Positions 45,892-59,055 of a stretch of DNA of 64,000 bases are shown in pieces. The translations under genes were made by a program, and so were the position numbers. The stretch spans positions 310,001-374,000 of the forward strand of contig JAAOMT010000031.1 of assembly GCA_016748015.1 (NCBI GenBank), written 5' to 3'. The notes under the pieces are model-generated. The model ran no database searches and was not told the DNA's origin. It saw only the letters and a list, made by a program, of their open reading frames with translations. This DNA comes from Geosiphon pyriformis (taxonomy: Eukaryota > Glomeromycota > Glomeromycetes > Archaeosporales > Geosiphonaceae). Position 1 is the first letter of the stretch, and each line of letters opens with the position of its first letter.

Positions 45892-48800
45892 GATGACATT
45901 ATTTTCTTCTTAAAATTAAGTTTTGTTAAAATTAATGTGCATTTTTTCAATTTAATGTTTAACATAAAAATCTGTATACTTGTTTAAACTATTTATTCTT
46001 ATAAGTCTTAAAATTTGTTATTAGTAAGCCTTCTAATTTTATTAAAAATAAATATATTTTTTTATTTGTTAATAATACTTTTGGGCAGTGTTAAAACAAC
46101 ACATAAAGTCGGTATACTGTCTTAAAATAGTATTTAAAGTTGTTTTTTTCAATTAGTTTTTCAAACTTCTGAAGTTTTGTTTTGTTAAATTCTTTGTTGT
46201 TTTTCTTGTTATAAATTGTTTGAAGATCTAATTGTGTGGCTATTATAAAATACATATAATAAAAAAAAACAATTAGATTTGTTTTTTTTTGAACATTGTA
46301 CTTTTTAGAAACTGAAATTTTTTCATGATTTTATTAATTAATATGTTAGCACTTTTTTATTTCTCATAATAAGAGTTAAAATAGTTTGTGTTTAATTTGT
46401 TTTCTCATATGACTAGATTTTTTATATATAATATTTTAGAATTATTAAGAGTAATTTCTAATGAAAAATTTTTTTTTGTAGTAATTGAAATAAAAATTAA
46501 GAAGTATTTATGATATCTTTAGATATATTTATAATAAAATAGATAAATAAATAACTAAACTAAACTATTTTATATATAAAAATTAAAGAAATTTTTTAAT
46601 AATTTGATGTTTTTGATTTTTTTTTAACTATTTTTGGAATTATTTTAATTTTTTTTAAATATTAATAATGATAATCCAAATGTGATTAATTGAATTAATT
46701 GTCTTATAAATAATATTTAATAATTACTATTAGCTTTAAGTCTTATAAAATTTGGTTAAAAGACACAATTAGTATATGTGTTCCTAATTTAGATATTAAT
46801 AAATCAGATAATTGTTATTAATATTAAATTTTTAATTAGTTATTATATACAACTTTTTTCAAAAATTTTTCACTTAAATATAACTTATATGTTTTATTAT
46901 TTAAGACATTATAAACATAGAAAAGATTGTTTTATTTGTTGTTAAATTTTCTGCTTTATTGTTTTTTTGTTTTTGTTTAATATAATAAAACTTTGTTTCC
47001 TATTTTGTAAATAATAGGTTGTTTTAAGAGTTTAATATTATATTAAATTTTTTATTGTTCTTAAAAATATTTAATACTATTAATTGTATATTAGCAATTG
47101 TCTTTTAGTTTTTTTAGTAATTTATACATTTATTTTTTAATAGTTTTTTATAAATTTTTTTTGTTATTGGTTCTGTTAAGTAGATATTTATTATTAGTTC
47201 TATAAATAATATAGTATTTTTTTTACATATTAATTCAAATAATGTAAATTTTATAGTGTCATGTTTTAATGTTCAATATATTAATAAAACTGAAAAAATA
47301 AATAAATCTCATTTTTGTTTTATTTTATTGCTTATTTTTGCCAGTAATTTACATAATGTTCTATTAAAATATTCTATTAATTTTATTTGTTTGTAAATAA
47401 AAAAATAATAAAAAAAGTTATTTTATTCCAAAACATTGGCTGATTTTAATAAGCAAATTATTTACAAAATAAATTTTTTAATCTGAAAATAGCTTTTTTA
47501 AACAGTCATGTTTACACATTAAATTTTTATATATAAAATCAGCAACTGATATAGCATTTGTGGTTTTAATAACTCTTGTTTCTGGTTATTTTGTTAAGTA
47601 GTTCACAATAATTACAATATATTAATTTTTTCTGATAATAATAGTTAGTAATTTTACCAAATTAATTTCTATTTTATTAAATAATTTTCTTATTTTAATA
47701 GATCACAAAAGTTTGGTTACTCTTAATTTTCTCTTTTTTTAATATATATTACAATTGTAAATATATTGAATAATATTAACATATATCTTTGTTCAATAAT
47801 ACAAACTAGTTGTCTACTAAATTCTGGCTTTTTTTGCAAAGTGTTTTACATTTAAATTTAAATGTATATTATAAAAAATAATTTTTTTTTTAGTTTTAAT
47901 AATTATTTAAAATAGATTATATTAGTGAAATTAATATAGTATATTGTTTTTAATTAGGTAGTATTTAGCTTGTTTTTGGATTTTTGTTTGTTTTTTTAAC
48001 AATAATTTTATTGGTAATTAAAGAATTATAAAATACTATATTAGGTATTAATATGTTTTAGTGTTTATTTTAATCAAGTAATAAGTGGTTTTTGGTAATT
48101 ATATGTGTTTTATTTGCAATAAACAGTTTGTATTGGTGTTTTTGGTATCTTTTTTACAAATAATATTATAGATATAAAGTTGTAATAAAGTAATTTATTT
48201 GATATAATATTTTTTTAATAAGCTTTTGTTTATTAGCCAAATAAGTTTTTTGTGGTTTGTAATAATATTAAAAGAGTTACATAATAAATATTGTCTAAAA
48301 TTTTATGATCTATATAATTACAAGACATTTTACTTTGTAAGTAGCATAATTTTTTTTAGCTATGCTTAAGCCTTTATTAATATATATGATTATATGCTCT
48401 TTTTTTATTTTATTGTAACAAAATAACATTCAAGTCTATTTAGAAACATTAGTTATAAGTATAAATTTCTTAGTAAAATTGGAATATACTAAGATTGAAG
48501 CTTTAATGAACTTTTGTTTCAAGTAGTTAAATGTTTATTTTTATTTTTTATTCTATTTTTATTTTGTATCTTTAGTTAATAATTAATTTAGAGATTAAAT
48601 TACTGTTAAAAAGTTATTTACAAATCTTTAGTAGTATAAAATAAATCTTAAAAATCTCCAAAGTTCAGTTAGATTTTAAGAACAAAAAAAAATTTTAATC
48701 TTCTTAATTTTTGCAGAATTGGATTTTATTCTGTTTTTTTCAATAATATGTTTTAGAAAAGTAAGTTGTAATTTTCTGAAGAAACATTTTTTGAAATTAA

Positions 48801-51800
48801 GTTTTAGTTTAATAGTCTAAAGTTTTATGAAAACTTGTTGTAAATATTTAAAATACTTTTCAATATTAGTGATATATTTGTATTGTTTAAATAGACTATT
48901 ATGAATTTTCACAAAACTCTGAAATAAACAATATTTATTAGTTATTGAAATATTATAGAAATATTGATTAATTTAAATAGTATTATATTAAATTTGTAAT
49001 TGTTATTTTAAGTTGTAAAGATAGTTTTTCTCAGTTATTGCAATTTATAACTACTTATTAATATTTACTAGTAAAATTTAGGGTCAAGAATTATTTAGAT
49101 TTTTCTAAAGTATCTAAGATTTTATTAATTTATAGTAAAAAATAAACATCTTTCTTGATAATATTATTGAGTTTTCTATAGTTAATACAGAATCGGACTT
49201 TTTTATTTTTTTTTATACTAAAATAATAAATAAAGATTATAAGCTCAAAAAAAATTGTATAAGTCTATTTTTTAATATTTAATTAATTTTTTTTTTATAA
49301 AATTATGTTCAAATAATAATACTTAATAAATATATTGCTTAATAGGTAATATATTTCCTATATGAATCTGGTAATAAGCCAAATTAATTTGACCAATTTT
49401 ATTTTTTGTGACAAAAATGTCTAAAAATTTTAAAATAAGTGTCTTTAATTGTTTTTGTTGTAAAAAGTCTAGTAATCTAAGATTAAGCTTAATTAACTCT
49501 TTATTGGTTATTTAGTAGTATTTAAGAGTTGACTTTAACAAAATTGGTTTAGTTTCACAATATAATACCAATTGAGAAAAGTTAAAGATTTTTTAAAATT
49601 TTTGTTAAATAATAATATTTGTACTTAAGTATTCTAAAACTATATTCTTAAGTAAATATATAATTTCTTTGGATAAGTTGTAAATAAATATTTTTATTTA
49701 TAAGTAGTTATAATATAATATATACAAATTGGTAAAACCAATTGGAAATTGTTTATAGATAATAATATAAGACTTAAATAAAAGATTTTTTTCTATTGTT
49801 TTCTTATAGATATTAAATAAGTATATTTCAAATAGTAAAATTGTAATTATTTTATCAATTTAGATTATTTTTATATTTTTTGTGTTATTTCTATATAGTT
49901 AATAGGTAAAGTAACTGTTTCTATAGAACTAAATTCTTGGATTTCTTATTTAATTTTTTTTAACTTTTTTTAGGTTTCAATAGTAATTAATCTAGCAATT
50001 CAGAATAAAGATAAAAAAATTGCTTGTATAATTTTTTTTAATTCAATCACATATAATTAGTTTAATTTATTATATAATAAGATTATAAAATTTTTTATGT
50101 ATTCAAAATCTATAATTTCTCTTTTAATATTAATTTTCTTCTTAGTTAAATTAGATTAAAAGACTATTTATATTATGACTCTAATTGGTATTTTAAATAC
50201 TATTTTTAAGTTTATTTTAATAATAACAAATAGTTCTAATATTAATGTTTTAGTTCTCAAAATATTAGAAATTAAATTCAGCATTGGTTAAATATACTTA
50301 CTTTGGAAGAATTTTTTGGTTGCTATTAATGAAGTGTTTAATATTTAATTTTTGTCAAAAATTAATAAAAATATGCAAGTCGTTTGATAACATTTTTAAT
50401 ATTTATAAAGTTTTGTTTTATGCTTTATAATTTAAATAATTTCTAAATTAAGCTGTTTTTTTAGATAATTTAAATTGAAATTAACAAAAATTAAACAGTT
50501 TTCATACAAATAAGTATTTATATATACAAAGTATTGTTTTTGTTCTGCTTATGTTAAACAAAATTCTTGATAATAATTTTGAAATTCTTGTAAAGAGTCT
50601 AAAAAATTGTGTTAGCAATTTTTTTAATAACTTTTGACAGTGTTTTTCAATTTTAAATTTCTTTAGCCATTTTACTTTATATGTTTGCTTTAACTATATT
50701 ATATAATTATTTAGCATTATTTAAGTAATAATAAATGTAATTTAGAGTTCTATTATAAGCAGTATCAAAAAAAGTTCTTTTTTTATCTAGTTAATAATAA
50801 AAACAGTATATTAACAAGTGAGATTACATCTGATTTCTCTAAATTACATATTAATTTAATTATATTTATTGGGTAAAATTTTTCATATACAATATAAAAA
50901 GTTTTGTCTTATTTTTTTGATTATTTTAAATATTTATACGTTTTTTTATAATATTAATTACAATAATAGTGGGTGGTTTGTTAATTATTTTCATATAAAA
51001 TAATATAAACTATTATAAAAGATAGTTTTTTTGACAAATTAAATATTGTAATTTTGGTTGATAACTTTAGTAATATTGGAGGCAAAAAAAATAAAATAAA
51101 ATAAAGTTAAAAGTTATATTAGTTTACACAGAAATAGATGGTAGTTTTTTATAGTTGTTTTCATTTTATACAACCTAATATGCTTTAATGGCTTTTGTTT
51201 TCAATGTTTTTTCAAATTCAAACTGGAGAAGATTATTTATATAGAAATTTTTTTTAAAATATCTGTATATAGTATATACTTATATGTATTGTTCTTGATA
51301 TATTAGTTGTAATTTTTAAGTCAATTAATTCAAAGTAATATTTGTTTTTTTTAACCAATTATTTCTAACTAGTGCTTGGTATTAAGTTGTATCTATTATT
51401 AATACTTTAATGAAAATAATTATTTTGTTTATGTTAAAGAAAAAGAAGTTAATTTTTCTAATTAGTATTTTTTTGGTTCTGTTAGCAGTAATAATAAAAG
51501 AGTTAATATTTCTGTTAATTTAATAACTTAATTGGTTCATTAATTAAATAATAATAATGTTTTTTGCTAATTTGCTATCTAAAACCAGTTTAATAGATTT
51601 ACTATCTGCTTTTGTTTTAGTATATATAACAATAATTGATTTATCTTTATTTAAAATAACCTTATTAAACAAAATAAAGGTGGATTTTTTTTCTTAAATT
51701 CAAAAAAAAATATAACAGCTAATGTTTTGTTAAGTAATAGTTATAGAAAAAATCATGCTGGTATTTTTATTGGTATTAATAACAGAATTTTTAATAATAT

Positions 51801-52121
51801 ATATGTTCTGATCTTTATAAAACATTATATTATAAGAATTTTATAATTTAGATAAGTTAAAAAATATTTGTTAATAATATATAAGAATATTGTATTATTT
51901 ATTTTAATTAGAGTTTTGTGATATTATTATGTTTGTTGTTGGCTAATCCAAAAGGTTTAAATTTGAAAATAAGTAATTTTTTCTTCAATTTGAGTATTAA
52001 AAATATAATTTGAAAGCTAATAATTGTTATAATTGTTGTAATAGAACTGAGTATTATGATTGAGCTGAGCTTTATTGTCATAATAGCTATTATTAAAAAC
52101 ACTATAAAATTGGTACTAAGT
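45892..52121 (-). mobile_element. Decayed Ty3/gypsy LTR retrotransposon, internal region
   Basis: Minus-strand frames contain clear Ty3/gypsy pol fragments: reverse transcriptase KVRFCINYRKLNNI at about 49125-49205, then LQQVF, LNFKKCFF, LKHIIEKNRI, KIKKIKIF and NLTELWRFLRF about 48600-48870 (RT thumb and connection), and integrase core pieces YIVIIVNYLTK, ETRVIKTTNAISVADFIY and CKHDCLKKLFSD at about 47490-47640. The order on the minus strand is RT, connection, integrase, so it is a gypsy-type (not copia-type) element. Stops occur where the family has Trp or Arg (the integrase Trp of YLTKW is TAA). Gag and protease lie to the right but are too decayed to read. Confidence 0.85.
47490..49260 (-). 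pseudogene. Gypsy pol relic (RT to integrase)
   Basis: The readable core of the gypsy element. Stops and Asp-to-Asn changes (VNYLTK instead of VDYLTK in the integrase; CINYRK instead of CVDYRK in RT) fit G-to-A decay. Non-functional. Confidence 0.85.
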
Positions 52122-52134
52122 ATTAATTCTAAAA
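52122..52134. repeat. Left target-site duplication of the LINE
   Basis: ATTAATTCTAAAA here and ATTAATTCTGAAA at 59043-59055 match at 12 of 13 positions, directly outside the two ends of the LINE. Confidence 0.75.
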
Positions 52135-52267
52135 AAAAAATATATTTTAATTTGCACTTTTTCTTTCGTCAATCTCCTGACCATAGCAAGAACAAGAAGT
52201 AAACTGATAGAATAGCTTTCTCCTTGTTCCTTTTTTCCCCTTTCATCTTAAAGTTATTTCTCTCAAT

Positions 52268-54221
52268 ATGCCTTTTTATGTTAACATAGAACTAACAGGC
52301 TCTTTTGCTGGTGGTTCGGGTTCTATTTTGGTGGGTTTGGGAACCCATTCTGGTGTTAAATCTAAGTGTTTGGTGAGTGCTCACTTGCGTGGTGCATCCT
52401 ACAAGAAACCTAAAAAGCCTGCTGCTGTTGGCAGTGTGGTCAATACATCTGCTGGCCCTATTAGCTTGGAAGATTTGGGTAAAGCTGGTGCCAAACCTGC
52501 AGTGTCCTGGGGTAGTGATGTCAGCAACATAGCGAGCAGTGTGAGTGGTCTTTTGGATGCAGAAAATATGATAAACTTGGTTGTCAAAGAGATGAGCTAT
52601 GCAGAATTTGGTAAGAACAATGGCATAGATGAAAATATGCCGAGGAAGACTCGTATTCAAACATACATGCTGGACAACCCACCAAAACAACTGTTGTTTA
52701 ACCGTATAAGTGATGATGACGATGTGCTAAAGCTTCCTCTCCTTATAGTTGATGGTGCCAATCAGGTGCCGCATATTAGGTTACATGCCCTGGAAAAAAG
52801 GAATTTTAAGCCAGTAAAATCTTTCACATTGGATATTGAGGTTTCGGCAGACAAATGTTGATAGGTTGATGGCAGTTAAAAAAATTTTTTATCAAGTTAA
52901 TGGATTTGGGAGAGCTTCAATTTCTTCAAAATTTCTAAGAATAATAAGATCTTTATTTACATCTGAAAAAAATTTATTTAAGGCAAGGGGATTGGCAATT
53001 AGTGAGAAGATTTTGGTAAATAATAATCTAAGGAAAGTAAACAGACATTCAGATTGGGAAGTGATTGTTAAGAAGATCCCAGTAAATCTTCTCAAATCGG
53101 CAGTGGATTCAGCATTTTCTAAATTTGGCAAAATTGTTTCAATCAAAATACAGCTGATTGGTCTTTGGCAAAAGACCCTGGTTAAGTTTAAGTCGTCTGA
53201 AGTAGCTAGTCTGGTTGTATCCAAATGGTTAGTCCTTATGAGAAAAAATTTGGTGCATGTGGCTTTGGCAGTCAGTGATAAACAAATGTGGGTATCAAGA
53301 GATCAGCATCAGGCTTTGCTTTATACTCTTCCAGTTGGCACTACTGCTCATAATCTTTCCAGTTTGTTGGAATCATATGGTGGGAAAACTTGTTTTATTG
53401 GCCGTAATCCTAATTTATATGTTCATAATAGATGTGCTATAATTTGTTTTGGTGATGAGGTGTTCAAGTTGGCTGCTATTGGTACCGTTCCAGTTTTCAA
53501 AAGTGTAAGTTTGCATTAGGCTGGTCTTTCTTTGGCCAGTTGCACTCATTGTAAAAAATTTGGTTATGTTACGGTCAACTGTTCCTTGGGTGAGAATTCT
53601 GGTGTTCGTGGGAAGAGGGTGGTTTCTGATCAAGATCGGATTCATCTGGCTGGGATATATAAGAAAAAGTTGGCTCTTATTGCTCGTCCAGTCTTATTTG
53701 GTAATAAAACATGGGCCTAAGTTGCTGGTGGCTCTCCTTCTCATGTGGTTCTCTCTGGTTTGGCTGGTGCTGGTTTGCATTCTGGTTTGGTTACTCCTTC
53801 AATGACGACTAATTCTCTCACCATTTCTCATTTGAATAACCAGCTGGCAATTTTGGAGTGCTCTTTGGAGCTTTTGACTGACTGTGTTTCTGGCATTTTG
53901 GTTCGACTGAAATCCATTGGTTTGGTTCCTGCGGCGAATCCTTCTTTGAGCTCTCTTCCTGCTGTTTCTGAGACTTTGACTTCTGATGTGGATTCTGATA
54001 TGATTGTGGATACTGCTTTGGTCTTGTCTGGCACTCCTTCATCTATTGTTCACAATGCTGTTGTTGAGCTCAACTCTAGTAGTTCCAAAGTTCTCACTGC
54101 CAAAGTGGGTGGTTTGGAAACAAAGTTGATTGCTTTGGAGGTCTCAGTTGGTTCAGTTTTGGATAAGTTAAATATTTTGTGCTTTGGTTTGGGTTTGTCA
54201 GTTCCCCTGTCTTCTCAATGA
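52268..54221 (+). pseudogene. LINE ORF1 (RNA-binding, RRM plus zinc knuckle)
   Basis: Reads as one protein of about 650 residues, with a frame change near 52850 and stops at 53517 (TAG) and 53718 (TAA). The second part contains an RRM-like domain (VIVKKIPVNLLKSAVDSAF, KIVSIKIQLIGLW) and the motif CTHCKKFGYVTVNC, a CCHC knuckle whose His is Tyr (one C-to-T change). Both stops lie where a Gln codon (CAG, CAA) would fit, again C-to-T. The C-terminal third is Ser/Leu-rich with a probable coiled coil. Its final TGA overlaps the ORF2 start. Confidence 0.85.
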
Positions 54222-57200
54222 CTCACTTAATTTGGAAAATTGCTGCGTGTAATGTCAAAGGTATGAACAATTGTGCGAAGCAGACAGACATTATACGTTG
54301 ACATAAGGACATGAACAATCTGGTCTCCATTGTTACTGAGACAAAGTTGAGAGACATGGTTTGTCCATGGATCACTGATAAGTTCGATGGTGTTCATGTT
54401 TTTACTTTTGGTCTGGATTCTGGTCACATGGGATCTGATGTTGCAATAATTATAGACTCTTCTTTAGCAAAGCATGTGTGCAAGATTTCAGAGGTACCTG
54501 GTTGGCTGTTATCAATAAGGCTGCTCTTTGGAAATAAGCTTTCTGTGTTTATTCTGGGGCTGTATGCTGGTATGTTTTCAGTGGTTCAGTTTTCTCAGAC
54601 TAGTGATATCAATTTTCTCGTTTCCAAAGCTGTGAATAAGACTTTTTTTGTCATTCTTGGTAGTGATTTCAATGAAGATGGGTCTCATAAATGTGCCAGT
54701 TTCAGGAAATGTTTTGATTTGGGTCTGGTTAACTCTCTAAGTGGAAGCACTTTTGTGAGGTCACCAACATGGTGCAATTCTTGTGGTGTTGCCAAGACAA
54801 TTGATTACGTGTTGGTCTCCTCTAGTTTAGTTAATGCAATCATGGATCGTGGTGTGGTGGGTGTTGAGTATTTTTTTAATACTGATCATAGGGCTGTTTC
54901 TGTTTCTGTGGGTCTGGGTGGTTTGTTGGATGTGCAGCTACTGTCACTATGCAAACAGGCCAATAAAGATTGTTAGAAGTTCGATGTTAAAAATGCCAGT
55001 AATGGAAAGTGGTTGGAGTTTAAGAATGCTACAGCTGCTAATGCTTCTATGCTTTCAGACGTATTTGTTGCAGCTACAAAGTTTTCAGATAAGGATGCAA
55101 TGTGGGACGTTGTTTGCAAAATATTGATTCTCTCAGCTGGTGAGACGTTCAAGAAAAAATGATTCAAGAGTTATAGTAGTGTTTTCAATAAGGTTTTTTC
55201 TAAGTTTTATAGACTGGAACTGCTTGTGTCTAAGCTGGTTAAGGCCTTTCATCTGGTTTTTGGTGGGAATTTTGCTTCTTTGTTGGATACATGGGATAGG
55301 CTTGACTCAGTTGGCGCCTCGCCAGTGAAGTCTCTGTTTCTTTTGAATTCTGGTTTTAATGCTATTCACTCTGAACTGGCTAAAGCAAGGAAGGTTTACT
55401 GCTCTTCAAAGATGATGGAGTCTAAACACACTGAGGAATCTCGTATTAGACAGGCTATTGAGAGAAGAATGGAGAGTTTTGAAATGGACAAGTGATGCAC
55501 CATCAGAAGTGTTCTGGAGTGTCCTTTCCATAAGGTGGTATTGAATCACTTGGTCATGGGTGAAGAGTTGGTTCTAGAGCTGAATTTGGTTAAATCTAAG
55601 GTTGATAAGATCATGGAAGATTGAACTAAGAAGTGTGTAGTGATGCCAGATATTTCTGATGACTGGGTGCACCAATTTCAGTCTTTGAATTATGTCTTTG
55701 ATGATGTCTTCTCTGAAGTAATGTGTTCGATTGGTTTTGATGAGTTGCTTACAGTTGTCTTTAATTTGTTCAATGGTAAGGCGGCTGGTCTTTCTGGTAT
55801 CTCCAATAAATTGTGGAAACACTGTGATAGAATGGTTTTGGATATGCTTTTGTTATTGCTGAATTTTTGTTTGGAACATGAATCTGTACCTGGACCTTGG
55901 AAGGAAGCTTGGGTGTCAATGATTTCTAAACTGTATGAATGGGAGGGCGTTCTTACAAATACCCGTCCTATTGCATTGATTGAAATGGCCTGCAAGATTC
56001 TTTCTAAGATTCTCTCGAACAGAATTTCTTCAGTCTGCAACAGATTTAATGTTCTGTGTGGGAACAATTTCTCTGTATTAAAGAGTACGTTGACACAATC
56101 ACCCATTTTTGCCATTGGTTTTGTGGTGGAAGATGCATTGGAAAAGGGCTGGGAACTGTGGCTGGTTTTGTAAGATATGCGAAAAGCGTATGATTCTGTT
56201 GGCTGAATGCATCTCAAAAGAAGTTTGATTAGGATTAAGATGTGTGACAAGTTTATTAGATTTTTTGATGACATTCACAATAGTTGCACCAACAGGGTGA
56301 TGACGGATTTTGGCTTGACTGATGGTTACTATGTTCACGATGGTCTGGACCAAGAGGAGGTTTTTTTGCCACTTCTTTGGTGCATATTTTATGATTCACT
56401 CTTGTGTAAAGTCAAATGACAGGAAAGTGTGTGTGGTTACAGGTTGAACTCTCATTTTATTTCCAGAACTGGCCAGGTAGAGCCTCAGGCCAGATTGACG
56501 TCATTCTTGGCTGTGGGTGCTTTTGTAGATAATACTATTTGGATTGGTGGTAGCCGGGCTGCTATGCAGCACATCCTCAATGTTGCTAGTGAATTTTTTA
56601 GGATTAATGACATTTCAATTAACAATGACAAGACTGTAGCCATTTCTATCAACAGCCAGATTGTGAATTCTTCTTTAATTATTAGTGGCTTGCCTATCTT
56701 TATCACCAAGAAGGGTGAATCTCATTAGTATTTGGGTATTTTTTTGTCTTCTGAAGGTCTTTCGATGCCTAGTCTGGCTAAAGCTCGCTTGAACATTCAG
56801 TTCTTTGTTAATCTTGTTCTGAGAAAGGCAATTTCAGACAAACAATTCACGTATTTGGTTTCTGCAGTTCTTCTGCCTATCATTAGCTACAGAACTCAGT
56901 TCAGCTTCGTTCCTGTTAATGTGTATAATAAGTGGGACTCTATGGTTCGCAGATGCTTGAAGTCTAAGTCTGGGCTGCCATTCGACTTTTCCAATGATGC
57001 AGTTTATCATCCTTTTTTGTACAATTTTAAAACTTTTGAACAGATCCAAGCTGAGAGTAAATTGGCTGCTGTTTTGGCTTTTGCGAATTCAGTTGGTATT
57101 TTGGGTCGTTTGTTTTCTCACAGGTCTCATGATCTTCAGGCTCTTAGTTGGCATCCCTGTCACTCTTTGCTGTTTTCAGCTTATGTTGATGTTAGCCTTT

Positions 57201-58908
57201 CAAACAACTTTCTGTCAGGTGTAGTTCGTATTTTTTCTGGATGTGACTTGTCTTTGGGCATTTCTCTGGCCAGCGCTTTTCATTTTCAGGATGGCACTCC
57301 TATGTCTATTGTTTTAGGTGAGCCAAGATTTCTCAAATGTGTCCCTTCGCTCAAGCACTATGGTATCACTTTTGTGGAACAGCTTTGTGACAGACATGGT
57401 GTTGCTTTCAGTTGGAAGATCTTCAAATGTTGGAAAAGACTGGATTCCCATGGCCCGGTTTCTGTTTGGTTTGATATTTCTGTTCAGTTTCTTGGTAGCG
57501 TTGTTCTTTCTTCTGTGAGCTCTCCTCCTGTGAGTGATCATGCTTCTCCTGATATTTGACTTTCTCACAATTTTGGCATTGTTTGCGACAATTTGTTGGA
57601 CATTGATGCTGCTGTTCACCTCTCTGTATATATGGATGGGTCTTTAAGTGGTCTGGATACTGTTGGTATGAAGGCTGGTGCTGTTGTTTTCTTTGAGGAC
57701 ATTGATTCGGGGTTGGATGTGAAGATGTCTGGTTTGGTTTCCTCTATGCTTATGGAGTTGCAGGCCATTGCTCTGGCTCTCGAGTGTGTTCCCGCTTTTC
57801 ATTCAGTGGATTTGTTCTCGGACAGCCAGGCTGCTTTGGATGCATGCAAATCCGAATCTCTACTAGCTCGGCCAGACTTCAGGAATTGTTGTTGGATTGA
57901 GCATTGCCACATTGCTAATGTTATTCGTGATAAGAATTTGGATGTGAATTGGGTCAAAGTAAAAGATCATTCAGGTGTCCCTAGCAATGAACATGCTGAC
58001 TCACTTGCAGGGGTCACTGCCTCATCTTCTTGGTAGCTGCTGCACAGGGTTGATGAATGGTTTTTGAGGGCTGGTGACTCTGCCATTTTTGGTAATTCAA
58101 GACATTTTGTTTATGATATCTTCTGGTCAGTTCATCGGGTGTGTTGGGAGGTTGGATCCGGTTCCCGAGTTTTGGTGGATAGTTTGCGAAGTGATGTTAA
58201 TTGGGCCAGGTCTGTTTTGGTGTGACACCCAAATTCCCATATGGCTGCTGGCTTTACTAATTTGTATACTGCTGGCTTTCAGACTTATTTCATAAAGGCT
58301 CTACATCATTGACTTCTTGTTGCTGTGCATAAGTGTCTATATGATAAGCTTTACCCCAGTGTAGTGTGTTTATTCTGTAATGAGGTTGAGATCTCTGATC
58401 ATGTTTTTTCCTGCTCTTTTGATGCCATTGGCCATGAGCATTTGATGAACACTTATGCAGCTGTTTAGAAAGCATGCTCTGGTTTATCTCGTTCTTCTTC
58501 ATGTATTTTCCAGTTACTGTCTACTTGTGCTTCAAATTGTGTGGTTGGGGTGGCCCTATGTAAAGGATTTGTTTTCAATAATTGGTATTGTGAATTTGTC
58601 TCTGTTTTTGAGGATTCCAGGGTGGCAGCTTGTAATATGGTGTCTTTTGTGCATGAGTTTTGTGCTGTATTCCAGATGAAATCTGGTTGGTTTGTGTGAG
58701 ACACTGGGCAGTAATAGAAAAGGGTAGGCTGATTCCTCGTAATGGCTCTGTTCCTGCCTCTGTTTCTGGTTTTTCTATGGGCCTTTTAGCAGGTGTTGTT
58801 AGATTGTTGGAGGTTGCTAATACAATTAGCATTCATTTCGGGTTTTGTAGGTCTTGTTTATTTTTTTCTGGTGCTTGTAAAGAGGTTTCTGTTCATATAA
58901 GTGCATAG
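54218..58908 (+). pseudogene. LINE ORF2 (APE endonuclease, RT, RNase H)
   Basis: About 1560 codons, one frame from 54218 to about 58670, then a single frame change. In order: APE endonuclease (NVKGMNN, TETKL, SDFNEDG where GDFNEDG is expected, TDHRAV), reverse transcriptase (GVLTNTRPIALIE, KAYDSVG, FVDN in place of FVDD near 56525), RNase H with D, E, D, D residues present (YMDGS, ELQAIALALE, FSDSQAAL, HADSLAG), and a CLFC..H..C finger near 58365. About a dozen in-frame stops, including 54299, 54974, 55159, 55493, 55622, 56171, 56204, 56417, 56726, 57557 and 58034. Most sit at Trp, Gln or Arg positions. Confidence 0.9.
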
Positions 58909-59023
58909 TGTTGTTCTGACTGGTCTGAGTGGCTGGTCATGTACAGAAAAGGCATGATTCACACCTAGTTTAGATCATTTAATGATGTATTATACTAGGT
59001 AGTGTTTGGACTTCATTCATTAA

Positions 59024-59042
59024 ATAAAATAAAATAAAAAAA
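59024..59042 (+). repeat. (TAAAA)n tail of LINE copy 2
   Basis: AAATAAAATAAAATAAAA follows CTTCATTCATT, the same terminus seen (as CTGCATTCAT) in copy 1. Confidence 0.85.
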
Positions 59043-59055
59043 ATTAATTCTGAAA
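59043..59055. repeat. Right target-site duplication of the LINE
   Basis: ATTAATTCTGAAA; one mismatch to the left copy at 52122-52134. Confidence 0.75.

Larger units (their letters stand above)
52135..59042 (+). mobile_element. Nearly full-length non-LTR retrotransposon (LINE), copy 2
   Basis: 6.9-kb element with 5' UTR (52135-52267), ORF1, ORF2 overlapping by ATGA at 54218-54221, a short 3' UTR and an AAATAAAATAAAATAAAA tail, flanked by a 13-bp duplication. Domain order (RRM and zinc knuckle in ORF1; APE endonuclease, RT, RNase H, terminal CxxC..H..C finger in ORF2) places it among the I/Tad-like group of LINEs. GC content is far above the flanking gypsy relic, so it inserted later. Inactive: premature stops in both ORFs and altered catalytic residues. 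The same family gave the relics at 5.3-12 kb and at the right edge. Confidence 0.92.

Noticed and set aside
49700-50400. Search for a gypsy protease (DTGA-type) motif
   Set aside because: No readable DTG/DSG motif could be placed; decay is too strong.
52292-58832. Numerous minus-strand open frames of 60-190 codons within LINE copy 2
   Set aside because: Shadows of the plus-strand ORFs; no motif of their own, and the plus strand explains the composition.
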